The position numbers and the translations under genes were made by a program. A DNA stretch of 64,000 bases from JBMYRH01 sp049602155 (GTDB lineage: Bacteria > Myxococcota_A > UBA9042 > PHBI01 > JBMYRH01), in contig JBMYRH010000011.1 of the NCBI GenBank assembly GCA_049602155.1, positions 62,001 through 126,000 on the forward strand, given 5' to 3'. Positions 53,201 through 62,150 of this stretch are shown here, in pieces. The notes under the pieces were generated by a model that saw only the letters and a list, made by a program, of their open reading frames with translations, did no database searches and was not told where the DNA came from. Every line of letters begins with the position of its first letter. The stretch's first letter is position 1.

Positions 53201-54131
53201 GCGGCTCAGCCCAACAGGCGAGCGCGGCTTAGGCTTCGGCCACACGCTCGCGATGGATGGCGACACGCTGATCATCGGGGCTACAGACGACGCGAGCTGC
53301 GCGACAGGCGTCGACGGTGACGAGACCGATCGGGGCTGTGAGGGCGCTGGCGCGGTGTACGCCTACCAGCGCACAGATGAAGGCGAATGGCAGCACGCTG
53401 CGTACCTGAAGGGGGCCGTCGTGCGCGCCGGGGACGGCTTCGGCTCACAGATAGCTTTGGAGGGCGACCGCTTGGTCGTCACAGCCCCCGGGACGGACAG
53501 CTGTGACAGCGGAGTGGACGCCGAGCTCGGAGACGCTGGGTGCGAGGGCTCCGGCTCCGTGACGATCTACGACCGCTATGATGGCAAGTGGATCCTGGAC
53601 GCCGTCATCGCCGCGCCCGTCGCGCAAACTGGGGCGCGCTTTGGCGCGAGCTTGAGCCTCTCGATCGACCTGATGGCTATCGGCGCCGTCGGAGACGCGA
53701 TGTGCGAGGGGAACGACCGAGTCAGCTCAAACTGCACCGCCGGTGGCGCCGTACACGTCTACCGCCTCCTCCAAGGTGGCTGGCGTCATGAGGCGCGCCT
53801 CCAGGGCCTCTCCACAGAGGCGGGAGACCGCTTCGGAGACACGGTCGGCTTGGGCGCTGGCTCCCTCGTCGTTGGCGTTCCCGGGGCAGATGGCTGTGGA
53901 CGCGGCATCAACGGTGACGACAGCGACAATGCATGCCCGGAGTCGGGCGCCATCGAGGTCTTCCGCCCTGTCGACGGGGACTGGGCCCAAGTGATGAGGC
54001 TTCAACTGCCTGAGCATGGAGAGGATGTGCGACGCACGAACCATGGGAACTTCGGCGACACCTTGAGCATCGACGGGGACACTGTCGTCGTCGGTGCCCC
54101 TGGCTCGAACACAGTCACCGTCTTCGAGTAA
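50247..54131 (+). CDS. Large lipoprotein with 19 GCC2/GCC3-like repeats, cadherin-like domain and FG-GAP repeats
   Basis: A 1,294-residue surface protein; lipobox CLTAC. Residues about 30-770 are 19 repeats of roughly 38-40 residues with the pattern CpxGTFSxGGxxxxC...C.pGxxs, resembling GCC2/GCC3 (ephrin-receptor-like) modules. Residues about 770-866 form a cadherin-like beta-sandwich (LATMDIEGGTLVPEFQTGIH, then SYSASVGW). From about 871 to the end are FG-GAP/integrin-type propeller blades: GFGHTLAMDGDTLIIGATDD, GFGSQIALEGDRLVVTAPG, GDRFGDTVGLGAGSLVVGVP and GNFGDTLSIDGDTVVVGAPG. FG-GAP blades in eukaryotic integrins bind ligands with calcium; adhesion here is inference. Other starts upstream (50211) would lack the signal peptide at the N-terminus. 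Confidence 0.85.
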   Translation: MVNRVLIVLALCLTACEGKPDPIVCSAGSEPLDGGCVTCPISTYSNDGTVCLPSDCAPGTIPSWEGAERHDDGCIPCPQGSFSLGGSFVTCEPLDCAPGEVANRAGAVSNVGGCEACPPGSYSPGGQTTECLPSICPAGMIALLPGASSESQGCEACPLGTWSEGGASKECAPMNCAPGHVASSAAAIHPTDRCMACPEGTWSEGGWNTECSPMSCPPGHAAAGRGSASATALCGRCPVGSWSSGGQAKACQPMTCATGHIATMRGATSDSEGCTPCEAGGFSEGGISKVCLAMQCPPGQVSTTQGAGTPTDGCTPCKAGTFSEGGATSSCQPLVCPAGTAGTSEGASGAADGCAPCPVGTFSSGGDGGTCAPRECPAGHFSAEPGAQSASDSCTPCAPGTFSKGGEATQCEPMTCQAGQASTKTGATSATDGCAFCDPGTFSIGGASGTCAPLTCAPGHASTIEGSASAEDGCTPCAAGGYANESTEGLCLPIACLPGHVSEKTGATHATDGCTPCALATYSAGGDETFCAPMACAAGAVATRMAAESAQDGCEQCPNGMTSSGGATTQCTAASCDAGQGWSEGVEGKGGSCAPCPAGTFSDGHHGTSCKPMACAAGYAAYGEGATTATESCAPCGAGGYSAGGAVASCAPTQCEAGQSSEKEAAISATDGCVLCAPGTYSRGGAAPCLPVTCEPGFGGNTEGASSPDGVCAPCAIGTYSDGEGACKATACPVNHRATLTSATTSTAGCVPCDDGERSAGAGATTCELANDASLATMDIEGGTLVPEFQTGIHSYSASVGWMETSISLTPVVSDDMAITTVDGLERQSGEVVHISVAYGETPVSVTPLAPSGDSETYDIVVTREARSTLLEDPNPSGEAAYATVLSQDGNLMAAGAPSATWCAPVEEGAEADKEECVETGLVHLYKRTATGWRLETTLSSGERDPGQRVGGAIVLEGGRLVVGAPGKGVVHIFERSAGTWQRVARLSPTGERGLGFGHTLAMDGDTLIIGATDDASCATGVDGDETDRGCEGAGAVYAYQRTDEGEWQHAAYLKGAVVRAGDGFGSQIALEGDRLVVTAPGTDSCDSGVDAELGDAGCEGSGSVTIYDRYDGKWILDAVIAAPVAQTGARFGASLSLSIDLMAIGAVGDAMCEGNDRVSSNCTAGGAVHVYRLLQGGWRHEARLQGLSTEAGDRFGDTVGLGAGSLVVGVPGADGCGRGINGDDSDNACPESGAIEVFRPVDGDWAQVMRLQLPEHGEDVRRTNHGNFGDTLSIDGDTVVVGAPGSNTVTVFE
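50330..52560 (+). repeat. Tandem array of 19 cysteine-rich repeats
   Basis: In-frame repeats of about 115-120 bases with the recurring coding pattern for G-T-F-S-x-G-G and two flanking cysteines. Boundaries are approximate. Confidence 0.8.
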
Positions 54132-54157
54132 AGGTGGCTTCGGGGGCCAGTTCGCGC

Positions 54158-55438
54158 TTAGGGCACCCACCCATCGCACCACCCACACGACAAGCTCTCG
54201 AATGACCCATCTAGGCAGCCTTCGCAGATGGGATCGTTGCGACAGTCCCCTTCACACACGACCACATCGGGGGCGGTCTCGCCGTCGACGAGTTGACGCA
54301 CCCAGTCGCTATACACGACACCATCGACCTCTCGAGAGTAGGTGATGTCGTAAGGGTGGATGCAGTGAATCGGCCCCGGCGCGAGGTAGTACCTGAAGTT
54401 GTCAGCTTGAGCGCGAATCGACTCGAGTGAGCCCACGAGGTTCTCGTTAAACTGCGCCTCATCGCCACCCATGGTGGCGTAATAGAAGATCTGGTCTTTG
54501 TCGTAAGCGGTCGTGTGCTGCGCGACGCGGATATCGGGGTACGCCTTAGCGACCGCGACGTAGAAGTCCACCAACGTCAGATCCTCGATGGCGACCCCTG
54601 CGATGCCCTCAAGGTCCATCGGCATGTTCGCCTCGGCGTTCCAGTTGGGGAAGCTGCCTGAGAGGAAGTCATCGGTGATCACCCCTGAGCCGCCGTCCGC
54701 GATGACCGTGAGCTGCGCGTCTGGATAGATGTCCGCGAGCGCCGGTGCATGACCGATCGCCCCGTAAGCCCCTGCGCTGCAGCCCGTCGAGACCACGCGC
54801 TCGGCGTTCGGGTAGTACTCAGCCATCCAATCGAAGACAGCCATCGCGTTACGGTAGCCACGGTGATGGATCGTGAGGTCGTCGGAGTACTCGACCGTCG
54901 CGTCTCCCCAGTGAATATCACCGGTACAGTAGGGGACGTGAATGAGGGTCCACCCGTAGAAGGGGTTGTCGGGGTTATCAAAGTCGTACACGCCGCTCAA
55001 AAACCCTTGGTCCATCGCGCCTTGAATCTCGTCCAAGTCCCCCGTCGAGTCACTGAAGATGGCGCCCGAGAGGCCGCAGGTGAACTCATTCCAACACGCG
55101 CCGCCGCCTTGAAAGTCGATCACGACCTTTTGGGGATCGGCGCTGTAGACGAAGAAGCGAAACGGGGTGCCGCGTGCACAGAGCGTCTCACCACCGGGTA
55201 ACACTTCGCTGAGCTCTCCTTGGGGGAGAGGAGATACCGGCGCCGTGTCCTCTGACTCCGTGTCCTCAACGCCGTCCTCTGCGACCTCAAGGCCAGCGTC
55301 CCCCTCCGGCTCGCCAGACGAGACATCGCTGGTCTCCATGACGTCCGCCCTTGAGGCCTCGTCATTGGGCTCCGACCCCGCGTCTCCACACCCCGCGAAC
55401 ATGACGAAGATTACAGCGCACACCACGAGCCTAAACAT
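54158..55438 (-). CDS. Pectinacetylesterase-family lipoprotein
   Basis: A 426-residue secreted esterase-like protein. Lipobox MFAGC is followed by a Ser/Glu/Asp-rich linker (residues about 20-85). The catalytic part resembles pectinacetylesterases and related hydrolases: VVIDFQGGGACWNEFTCG, IHVPYCTGDIHWGD, RVVSTGCSAGAYGAIGH with the probable nucleophile serine near residue 221, VIADGGSGVI with the aspartate, and PIHCIHPY with the histidine near residue 358. Many bacterial members do not act on pectin; deacetylation of other glycans or esters is equally possible. The C-terminal CEGCLDGSFESLSCGWCDGW is an extra cysteine patch. AGGGGGAG precedes the ATG at 55438. It is convergent with the FG-GAP gene and divergent from the 2,176-residue gene. 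Confidence 0.82.
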   Translation of the reverse strand: MFRLVVCAVIFVMFAGCGDAGSEPNDEASRADVMETSDVSSGEPEGDAGLEVAEDGVEDTESEDTAPVSPLPQGELSEVLPGGETLCARGTPFRFFVYSADPQKVVIDFQGGGACWNEFTCGLSGAIFSDSTGDLDEIQGAMDQGFLSGVYDFDNPDNPFYGWTLIHVPYCTGDIHWGDATVEYSDDLTIHHRGYRNAMAVFDWMAEYYPNAERVVSTGCSAGAYGAIGHAPALADIYPDAQLTVIADGGSGVITDDFLSGSFPNWNAEANMPMDLEGIAGVAIEDLTLVDFYVAVAKAYPDIRVAQHTTAYDKDQIFYYATMGGDEAQFNENLVGSLESIRAQADNFRYYLAPGPIHCIHPYDITYSREVDGVVYSDWVRQLVDGETAPDVVVCEGDCRNDPICEGCLDGSFESLSCGWCDGWVP

Positions 55439-55541
55439 CGCTCCCCCTGAAAGCACCTAATTGGCGCTCAGCATAGCGGGGAGGGCCACGTCATTCAACG
55501 ATCGTCTCGTGCCCCTGGTCACCTGAACACGGGTCGGATTT

Positions 55542-55569
55542 TTGAAGTTGAGTTGCAACTCTCTATAGT
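55542..55569 (+). promoter_or_regulatory. Putative promoter with palindrome between -35 and -10
   Basis: TTGAAG (55542-55547), a 16-base spacer and TATAGT (55564-55569) make a plausible sigma-70 promoter for the gene starting at 55619. The spacer contains the perfect 12-base palindrome GAGTTGCAACTC at 55550-55561, a typical repressor position. Confidence 0.55.
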
Positions 55570-55618
55570 AGGACACGCCGCACTACCGCTTGGGGGGTTC
55601 GTGGTCTCTTTAGGACGC

Positions 55619-58600
55619 ATGACGCGTAACGTTTGGCTCGTCTTGGCGCTGGCTGCAATCGGATGCGGAGAAGGTAGCTCATCCACTGACGGGGGGGACC
55701 TTGACGCCGGGGAAACCTCTCCGAGCTTTGATGCCAGCACCGTCGATCCACAGAGGATCTTGAACGAACCCCCGACCGGGACCATCACCTCGCCCTCTGA
55801 AGGGCAAGTCATCCAGCTCGGTGATCCCATCAGCTTCGCCGCCGTCGTCGGCGACGCCGAGAGCCCGAGAGAGACCCTGAGCGTTCAGTGGCTCTCCAAC
55901 CTGTCGGGCCTCCTCCATGAAGCCACCGCGAATGAAGCCGGCTCGACAACCTTCGGGTCCGACAACCTGATGGCGGGGGCCCACACCGTGAGCTTAGTCG
56001 TCGTCGATGAAGGTGGCTTGGCCACCGAAGTGACGCGGAGCTTCGTCGTCAATGGCCCCCCCGAGCAGGCGCAAGTGCGGCTTGAGCCGGAGTCACCGAA
56101 GACAGCGGATGACCTGCAGGCCATCATCGCGATGGACGCCAACGACCCGAACCGCGCCTCCTCTGAGCTCACCTACCGCTACACGTGGTACCGAGACGAC
56201 GAGCTGATGCAGACGAGCTCGACTGTCCTCTCGAGCCAAACGGCGAAGGGTCAGTTGTGGCGCGTCGAAGTGCGCGCAAATGATGGCATGGTCGATGGCC
56301 TCGCCTCTAGCATCGAAGTGACGATCGGCAACACGGCCCCGAGCTGCCCAGCTGCGGTACTCCTCCCTGCTGCGGGCGACACGGACGAGACCTTCACCTG
56401 CTCGTGCCCCACCCGCGACGACGCCGATGACGCAGACGCCGACCAAGACACCTGCACCTTCTCAAACGACGGGGTGTGGATCGCCGACGGCTGCACCCTC
56501 CCTGCCGACCAGACAACCAAAGACATGACGCTCACCTGCACCATCACCCCCTCCGACGGAGAGGACGCAGGGGAGCCGGTGACCTCCGCAGAGGTCCCCG
56601 TGATGAACTCGCTCCCCACCAGTCCGGAGGTCGTCCTCTCCCCGGTCGAGGGCACGGTGAACACCCTCTTCACATGCGAGGTCGTCAACGACTCCACTGA
56701 CCTCGACGGAGACACCGTCACCTATCAGTACACCTGGTACGTCAACGGCTACGCCAACCCCGGGACAGGATCACCCACGGTCTTGGGCGGCTCCCTCTCC
56801 CGCGACGTCGAGGGGACCCCAGCCGGTGGCGGTGACCAGATCTTCTGTCGGGTGGTCGGTGACGACAACTCAGGCGGCCTCTCCAACCCGTCGGACAGCC
56901 AAGTCATCTCGCTGCTGAACTCGCCTCCAAGCGGCGGCGCTGTCGTCATCTCCCCCCCCTCCGCGACCGAAGCGGACATCCTGACCTGCGTCGCGACCGA
57001 GGCCACCGATCCAGACGGCCAGCTCGTCCTCTGGAGTTACCAGTGGTCTGTCCAAGGTGAGGACGGCGTGATGGCTGAGGTCCTGGGGGCTGTCGGAGAG
57101 GCCCTCACTGGGGCAGACTTTAATCGCGGCGACGTCGTCAGCTGCACCGCAACCCCCACCGATGGCATCAGCTCCGGGGATCCGGTCGAGAGCAAAAACC
57201 TGGTGACGATCACCAACTCGCTCCCGACCCTCGAGGGGGCCAGCCTGACGCCGACCCTCGTCGACGCCTACGGAGAGTTCACCTGTGCGCCTTATGGATG
57301 GAACGACCTGGACGGCGACCCTGAAGAGGTCGCCTATGCATGGTTGGTCGTCGACGAAGACGAGCAAACCCTGTTGCCAGGGAAGGTGGCGGCCACCCTC
57401 CAAGCGGCCACGCTCGCCCCAGGCGAAGTCGTCCGATGCCAAGTGACGCCAAAGAACGGACAAGCCCTCGGAGAGGCCGTCCAGAGCGCCGACGGCGAAG
57501 TGATGAACGATCCCCCGAGCCTTGAGAGCGCCACCCTCACGCCCGGGGAGCCGACCGTCGACGCCACCCTCATCTGCGCCCCCTCGGGCTACTCCGACCT
57601 CGAGGGCGGAGGTCCGAACTACCTCTACACATGGAAGCGCAACAATGAGGACATCATCGGGGCGACGAACAGCACCCTCAGTGAAGGCTTCGCCAAGGGC
57701 GACGTAGTCCGATGCGTGATCACGCCCAATGATGGCATCGATGACGGGGACGCGGTCCCCTCGAACGAGGTGACCATCCTCAACACGTTGCCAGCGATCG
57801 GGAGCGTCAGCGTGACCCCCGACTTCGCCGCCCCATGCGAAACACTGTCTTGTGAGGTCGCCGACGTGACCGAGCCCGACGAGGCGGACATCTTGACTTA
57901 CGCCTATCGGTGGGAACTCAACGGTGGGCCCATCGCGCCGGTCACCAAGAGCTTGTCTGCGGCCGCCTATGCGCCGAACGACACTCTGCGGTGCTACGTC
58001 AAGCCGACCGACGGCTCCTTCAAGCAGCTCCCGAACGGTGGAGTCACCACCGTGTGGGGCGATGAGGTGCAGAGCAACATCGCGACGGTCATCAACACGC
58101 CGCCGACGCTCGCCTCCGTGTCCATTGGCCCGACAGAGCCTCAGGTCGGCGACATCCTGACCTGCGCCCCAGAGGGCTTCGAGGACGCCGACTGCTCCCC
58201 CCCTGCCCTCTTCCACTACATCTGGTACGTCAACGGTGAGATCATCGATGACGCCGACGGCCCCACGCTGAGCCTCGACTTCGTCACGGCAGGCGCCAAG
58301 CTGCAATGCCAAACCATCCCCGACGACGGCTATACGCAGGGGTCAGGCAAGCTCTCAGCCGTGGTGACCGTGACGAACGCGCCGCCGACCGACGCAGTGG
58401 TCACAGTCGATGCCCCGGACGGCAGCGCCGGGGACGTTACGTGCGCCTTCCAAGTCGAACCCACCGACAGCGATCCCCTCACCTACACATGGTTCTGGCA
58501 GCTCAACGACCAAACCGAGGTCGTCGGAGAGCAAACCTTGCCGGCAGGCTCCACGACCGACTGCGATTTGGTGCAGTGTCGCGTTGAGGTCTCGGACGGC

Positions 58601-61600
58601 TTGGCCACCACGAGTTCCAACGTCGCCTCCCTCAACCTCCCCGTCGGGCCGGCCTGCGAGGACGACAACCTGTGCACCTCACACGGTTGCCTCCCCGAGG
58701 GGGGGTGCGCGACGACCCCCAACACCGCACCATGCGACGACGGTGATCCATGCACCACCAACGACGCGTGCCTTGAAGGGACATGCGCGGGGCAGCCCGA
58801 CGACTGCGACGACGACAACCTGTGCACCATCGACTCCTGTCACCCCACCACGGGCTGCACGCACAGCTATGATCCCGGCGTCTGCAATGACCAAAACCCA
58901 TGCACATCGGACCTCTGTGACTTGGCGTCTGGCAGCTGCGTCAACACGACCCTAGACGACGGCACCCTCTGCGACGGGGACGATGACGGCTGCACCCAAG
59001 CAGACAGCTGCTTCGCCGGGACGTGCATCGTCGGCGCCGCAGTCGACTGCCCTGGCGAACCCGACGTGTGTCAGCACCAAGTCTGCGAGAGCTTGAGCCC
59101 GCAAGCCTACATCTGCAAGACGGTGTACTCCCCCGACACCGTCAACTGTGAAGATGGCCTCCAGTGCACCACAGCAGACCACTGTAACGGCTCTGGGACC
59201 TGTGTCCCGGGGAGCTACCTCGACTGCAGCGCCGGAGCTGGCCCCTGCCAGTTAGGCGCTTGCGTCGAGGGCGAAGGCTGCACCTTCACGGACGCGCCCG
59301 ACGGCAACGCCTGCAATTCAGACAACAACGGGTGTACGACGGATACATGCTCTGACGGGCTCTGCCTCCCTGGGTCAACCGTCGACTGCAGCTTAGAGGG
59401 CGGCCCCTGCAAGCTCGGGTTCTGCGAGAGCTCGGGCCCCTCAACCTACCAGTGCACCTTTGTCCCGACGCTCCTCGGGACGCCCTGCGACACCGGGGAC
59501 TTCTGCTACGTGAATGCCGCCTGTGACGGCGAAGGCGAGTGCGATGGGGGCACGTTACGAGACTGCGAGGCGGAGGTCGGCTCTGTCTGCCACACAGGCT
59601 ACTGCGACAGCCAATCCGAGGTCTGCATCCCGACAAAGGCCGCCGATGGCTCTGGGTGCGACGACGGCAGCACCTGCACCGTCACGGACTCGTGTGTGAA
59701 CGGGTACTGTCAGGGAAGCGGGGACGCTTGCCGTGAGGAGCGCCTCTCGGTCGCCCTGAGCGGGGCCTCCAAGCCGGACGTAGCGGACCTCGGTTACGGT
59801 CGATATGTCGTCCAGTACGCAGGCTCTGAAGACGAAGTGGGGGGGCGAGTCTACGACTATATCCGCCTTAATGACCCCTATGGCAGCCGTGAAGACGAGG
59901 AGCATGACGTCGCCGGTGACGTCCTCATGAACTCGAACCAAACGGTGACGCAATTCACGACCCCGACGGCGGTCGCCCCCAACGGAAGCTTCTTAACCAC
60001 CTCATGGACCGGCAACGGGTGCAGCTGCTCCGGCCTCAACGGGTGCAGCTGTGAGGCCGGCGAGCTCGTCGTGAGGGCCTTCGACTACCTGGGCGACCAA
60101 ATCGCAGAGAACCTCACCCTTGAGAGCCACCTCTTGCAGGTAGACGGGAGCCCAGCAGAGGGCAACATGGCGATGACCGAGAGCGACCTCGATACGCTCG
60201 CTTTCGCCGACGGGAGCTGGGGCATCTTCAAGCTCCAGACCTTCGCCAGCAGTGGTGTTGGAGCCGTGTCGGGCACCGCAAACGAGGGCCTGACCTACAC
60301 GCCGCTCAGTCACACCCTTGTGTCCGGCACTCCGGTAGAATTAATCGAGCGCGCTGAGTTCTCGCAGAAGAGGCTCTTCGACGTCGTGACGATCCCGAAC
60401 ACCACCGACTTCTTCGTCGTGTGGGTCCACGCCCTCTACAAGCTCGGTCAGCCACGCTGGGACCAACTGTACATCCAGCGCTTCTCGACGCTCGGTATCG
60501 CCCTGACGACCCCCGCACTCATCTATGAAAACACGACCCCCGATGCACACAAGACAGAGGCGCTAGAGGCCCGCTACATCGACGCGACTGGCGAGGTGCT
60601 CATCGTGTGGGACGACCTGCATCCGTCCGTCAGCGAGGGCCTCCGACGTGTCCGTTGGCTGTGGTCGTCCCTCGAAGGCGAGATGGTCGGCACCAGCACC
60701 TACGCTGCTTATGATGAGGGGCTGGGCAATCAACGGTTGGCCGACGTCGACGTCTTTAGTGACGGTGGCTTCGTCGTGACCTGGGACGATGACGCGGGTG
60801 ATGTCGATGGCTTCAGCGCCAAGGCGCGGGTCTTCGAGGTTGATGGCAGCCCCACGAGCGACCAACTCGCACTGAACCGAATCGGAGTCGGCGACCAAAC
60901 GCTACCGGGCGTGGCCGTCTTAGCCGGTGACGAATGGGTCACTGCATTCGCGAGCGACTCCGGTGAAGTGTGGACGCGCCGATATAACCGAGAGGGCGTC
61001 GACGCTGTGGGCCAACTTGAGCGTCACGCGAACGCGACGACGAGCGGTATCCAGCTTGAGCTCAGCGGCAAGCAAACCGAAGGGGGCGACGTCTTCTTGG
61101 CGTGGACATCCCCCTACGCGGGCAATTCCGGGAGCGAGATCGTCGGTCGACGCATCGATCACACAGGAGCGAGCATCACTGCTGAGGCGCAGGTCAACAC
61201 GACGATGAGTGGAGCACAGTCCCATCCGAGTGTCGCCGCCTTCGACCAAGGGTGGTTTGTCGCTTGGCAGTCCGCGTCCTCCGGGGCATTGGGGATGGAG
61301 GTCACGGGCCGCTTGGTGGACGCGACGGGCACCCCGACTGGCGCAGAGATCACGATCCCGAGTCAGACCAGCGGCAACCAAACACGCCCGATGATCGCCA
61401 GTCAGGGAGACAGCGCGATGGCGGTCTGGGAGTCCGACGCGGTCACCCCCGGGTCCTCCTCGGACATCCACGGCCGCATGCTGAGCGCGAGCGGAGAAGG
61501 GCTCGGCGACGAGTTCCTGATCTCGAGTGGAGCGCTGTCTTACCGACCCGCCATCGCAGCCATCCCGGATGGCAGCGGCTATGTCGTCGCGTGGGAGACC

Positions 61601-62149
61601 AAAGAAGGACCAGACTGGGACGTCCTCATACGGCACTTCGATCAGGAAGGCGTCCCGCAGTCCGATGGCGTCATCGCGCACCAATCGACCCAGCTCGACC
61701 AAGGGCGTGCGGCCGTCGCAGTGGGGCCGGGCGGCTACCTCATCGTGTGCGTCGAGACGACGACGAACTATGGGGCGACCGCCATCGACGTGAGCTGCCA
61801 ACGCATCACAACCAGCGGCCTTGAGTTCATCGGCCCTGAGCTGACGCCCTATGGGGTTGGCAGTAACCAAGCACACCCTGCAGTGGACTACCTCGCGGAT
61901 GGCTCATGGGTCGTCGCCTGGGACTCTGAAGATCTCGACGGTGACCAGAGCGGCGTTCAACTCCGACGCTATAGCGCCTTCGGGGTCCCAATGGGACAAC
62001 GCATCGTGGCAAACCGCACTTGGGAGGGTTCCCAGAGTCACCCGATGCTCCTGCCGATCGCCGGCCCGCTGAACTCTGTGATCGTCGGCTGGCGCGATAG
62101 CGATGAGGCTGACACGGATGTCATGTACCGCGTGTTGCCGGGCCTCTAG
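55619..62149 (+). CDS. Giant lipoprotein with Ig/PKD-like repeats, DGDPCT modules and C-terminal propeller-like repeats
   Basis: A 2,176-residue surface protein; lipobox LAAIGC. Residues about 50-1010 contain some ten Ig- or PKD-like repeats of about 95 residues with the recurring pieces DPDGQLVLWSYQW, DLEGGGPNYLYTWKRNNE, VxCxxTPxDGxxxGxPVxS and TITNSLPTLEGASLTP. Residues about 1011-1374 are DDGDPCT-type cysteine modules (CDDGDPCTTNDACLEGTC, CDDDNLCTIDSCHPTTGC), the same type as in the 41843 and 4561 genes. The last 800 residues are a repeat chain like those in large bacterial haemagglutinin-type proteins: HPSVAAFDQGWFVAWQSAS, PAIAAIPDGSGYVVAWE and HPAVDYLADGSWVVAWDSED, each ending IxGRxxDxxGxP; a beta-propeller is likely. 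The ATG at 55619 starts the signal peptide. A separate promoter is proposed upstream. Confidence 0.85.
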   Translation: MTRNVWLVLALAAIGCGEGSSSTDGGDLDAGETSPSFDASTVDPQRILNEPPTGTITSPSEGQVIQLGDPISFAAVVGDAESPRETLSVQWLSNLSGLLHEATANEAGSTTFGSDNLMAGAHTVSLVVVDEGGLATEVTRSFVVNGPPEQAQVRLEPESPKTADDLQAIIAMDANDPNRASSELTYRYTWYRDDELMQTSSTVLSSQTAKGQLWRVEVRANDGMVDGLASSIEVTIGNTAPSCPAAVLLPAAGDTDETFTCSCPTRDDADDADADQDTCTFSNDGVWIADGCTLPADQTTKDMTLTCTITPSDGEDAGEPVTSAEVPVMNSLPTSPEVVLSPVEGTVNTLFTCEVVNDSTDLDGDTVTYQYTWYVNGYANPGTGSPTVLGGSLSRDVEGTPAGGGDQIFCRVVGDDNSGGLSNPSDSQVISLLNSPPSGGAVVISPPSATEADILTCVATEATDPDGQLVLWSYQWSVQGEDGVMAEVLGAVGEALTGADFNRGDVVSCTATPTDGISSGDPVESKNLVTITNSLPTLEGASLTPTLVDAYGEFTCAPYGWNDLDGDPEEVAYAWLVVDEDEQTLLPGKVAATLQAATLAPGEVVRCQVTPKNGQALGEAVQSADGEVMNDPPSLESATLTPGEPTVDATLICAPSGYSDLEGGGPNYLYTWKRNNEDIIGATNSTLSEGFAKGDVVRCVITPNDGIDDGDAVPSNEVTILNTLPAIGSVSVTPDFAAPCETLSCEVADVTEPDEADILTYAYRWELNGGPIAPVTKSLSAAAYAPNDTLRCYVKPTDGSFKQLPNGGVTTVWGDEVQSNIATVINTPPTLASVSIGPTEPQVGDILTCAPEGFEDADCSPPALFHYIWYVNGEIIDDADGPTLSLDFVTAGAKLQCQTIPDDGYTQGSGKLSAVVTVTNAPPTDAVVTVDAPDGSAGDVTCAFQVEPTDSDPLTYTWFWQLNDQTEVVGEQTLPAGSTTDCDLVQCRVEVSDGLATTSSNVASLNLPVGPACEDDNLCTSHGCLPEGGCATTPNTAPCDDGDPCTTNDACLEGTCAGQPDDCDDDNLCTIDSCHPTTGCTHSYDPGVCNDQNPCTSDLCDLASGSCVNTTLDDGTLCDGDDDGCTQADSCFAGTCIVGAAVDCPGEPDVCQHQVCESLSPQAYICKTVYSPDTVNCEDGLQCTTADHCNGSGTCVPGSYLDCSAGAGPCQLGACVEGEGCTFTDAPDGNACNSDNNGCTTDTCSDGLCLPGSTVDCSLEGGPCKLGFCESSGPSTYQCTFVPTLLGTPCDTGDFCYVNAACDGEGECDGGTLRDCEAEVGSVCHTGYCDSQSEVCIPTKAADGSGCDDGSTCTVTDSCVNGYCQGSGDACREERLSVALSGASKPDVADLGYGRYVVQYAGSEDEVGGRVYDYIRLNDPYGSREDEEHDVAGDVLMNSNQTVTQFTTPTAVAPNGSFLTTSWTGNGCSCSGLNGCSCEAGELVVRAFDYLGDQIAENLTLESHLLQVDGSPAEGNMAMTESDLDTLAFADGSWGIFKLQTFASSGVGAVSGTANEGLTYTPLSHTLVSGTPVELIERAEFSQKRLFDVVTIPNTTDFFVVWVHALYKLGQPRWDQLYIQRFSTLGIALTTPALIYENTTPDAHKTEALEARYIDATGEVLIVWDDLHPSVSEGLRRVRWLWSSLEGEMVGTSTYAAYDEGLGNQRLADVDVFSDGGFVVTWDDDAGDVDGFSAKARVFEVDGSPTSDQLALNRIGVGDQTLPGVAVLAGDEWVTAFASDSGEVWTRRYNREGVDAVGQLERHANATTSGIQLELSGKQTEGGDVFLAWTSPYAGNSGSEIVGRRIDHTGASITAEAQVNTTMSGAQSHPSVAAFDQGWFVAWQSASSGALGMEVTGRLVDATGTPTGAEITIPSQTSGNQTRPMIASQGDSAMAVWESDAVTPGSSSDIHGRMLSASGEGLGDEFLISSGALSYRPAIAAIPDGSGYVVAWETKEGPDWDVLIRHFDQEGVPQSDGVIAHQSTQLDQGRAAVAVGPGGYLIVCVETTTNYGATAIDVSCQRITTSGLEFIGPELTPYGVGSNQAHPAVDYLADGSWVVAWDSEDLDGDQSGVQLRRYSAFGVPMGQRIVANRTWEGSQSHPMLLPIAGPLNSVIVGWRDSDEADTDVMYRVLPGL

Positions 62150-62150
62150 C

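Noticed and set aside
56870..58312. 480-codon frame antisense to the giant lipoprotein
   Set aside because: Shadow frame in high-G+C DNA with no domain and no start context.
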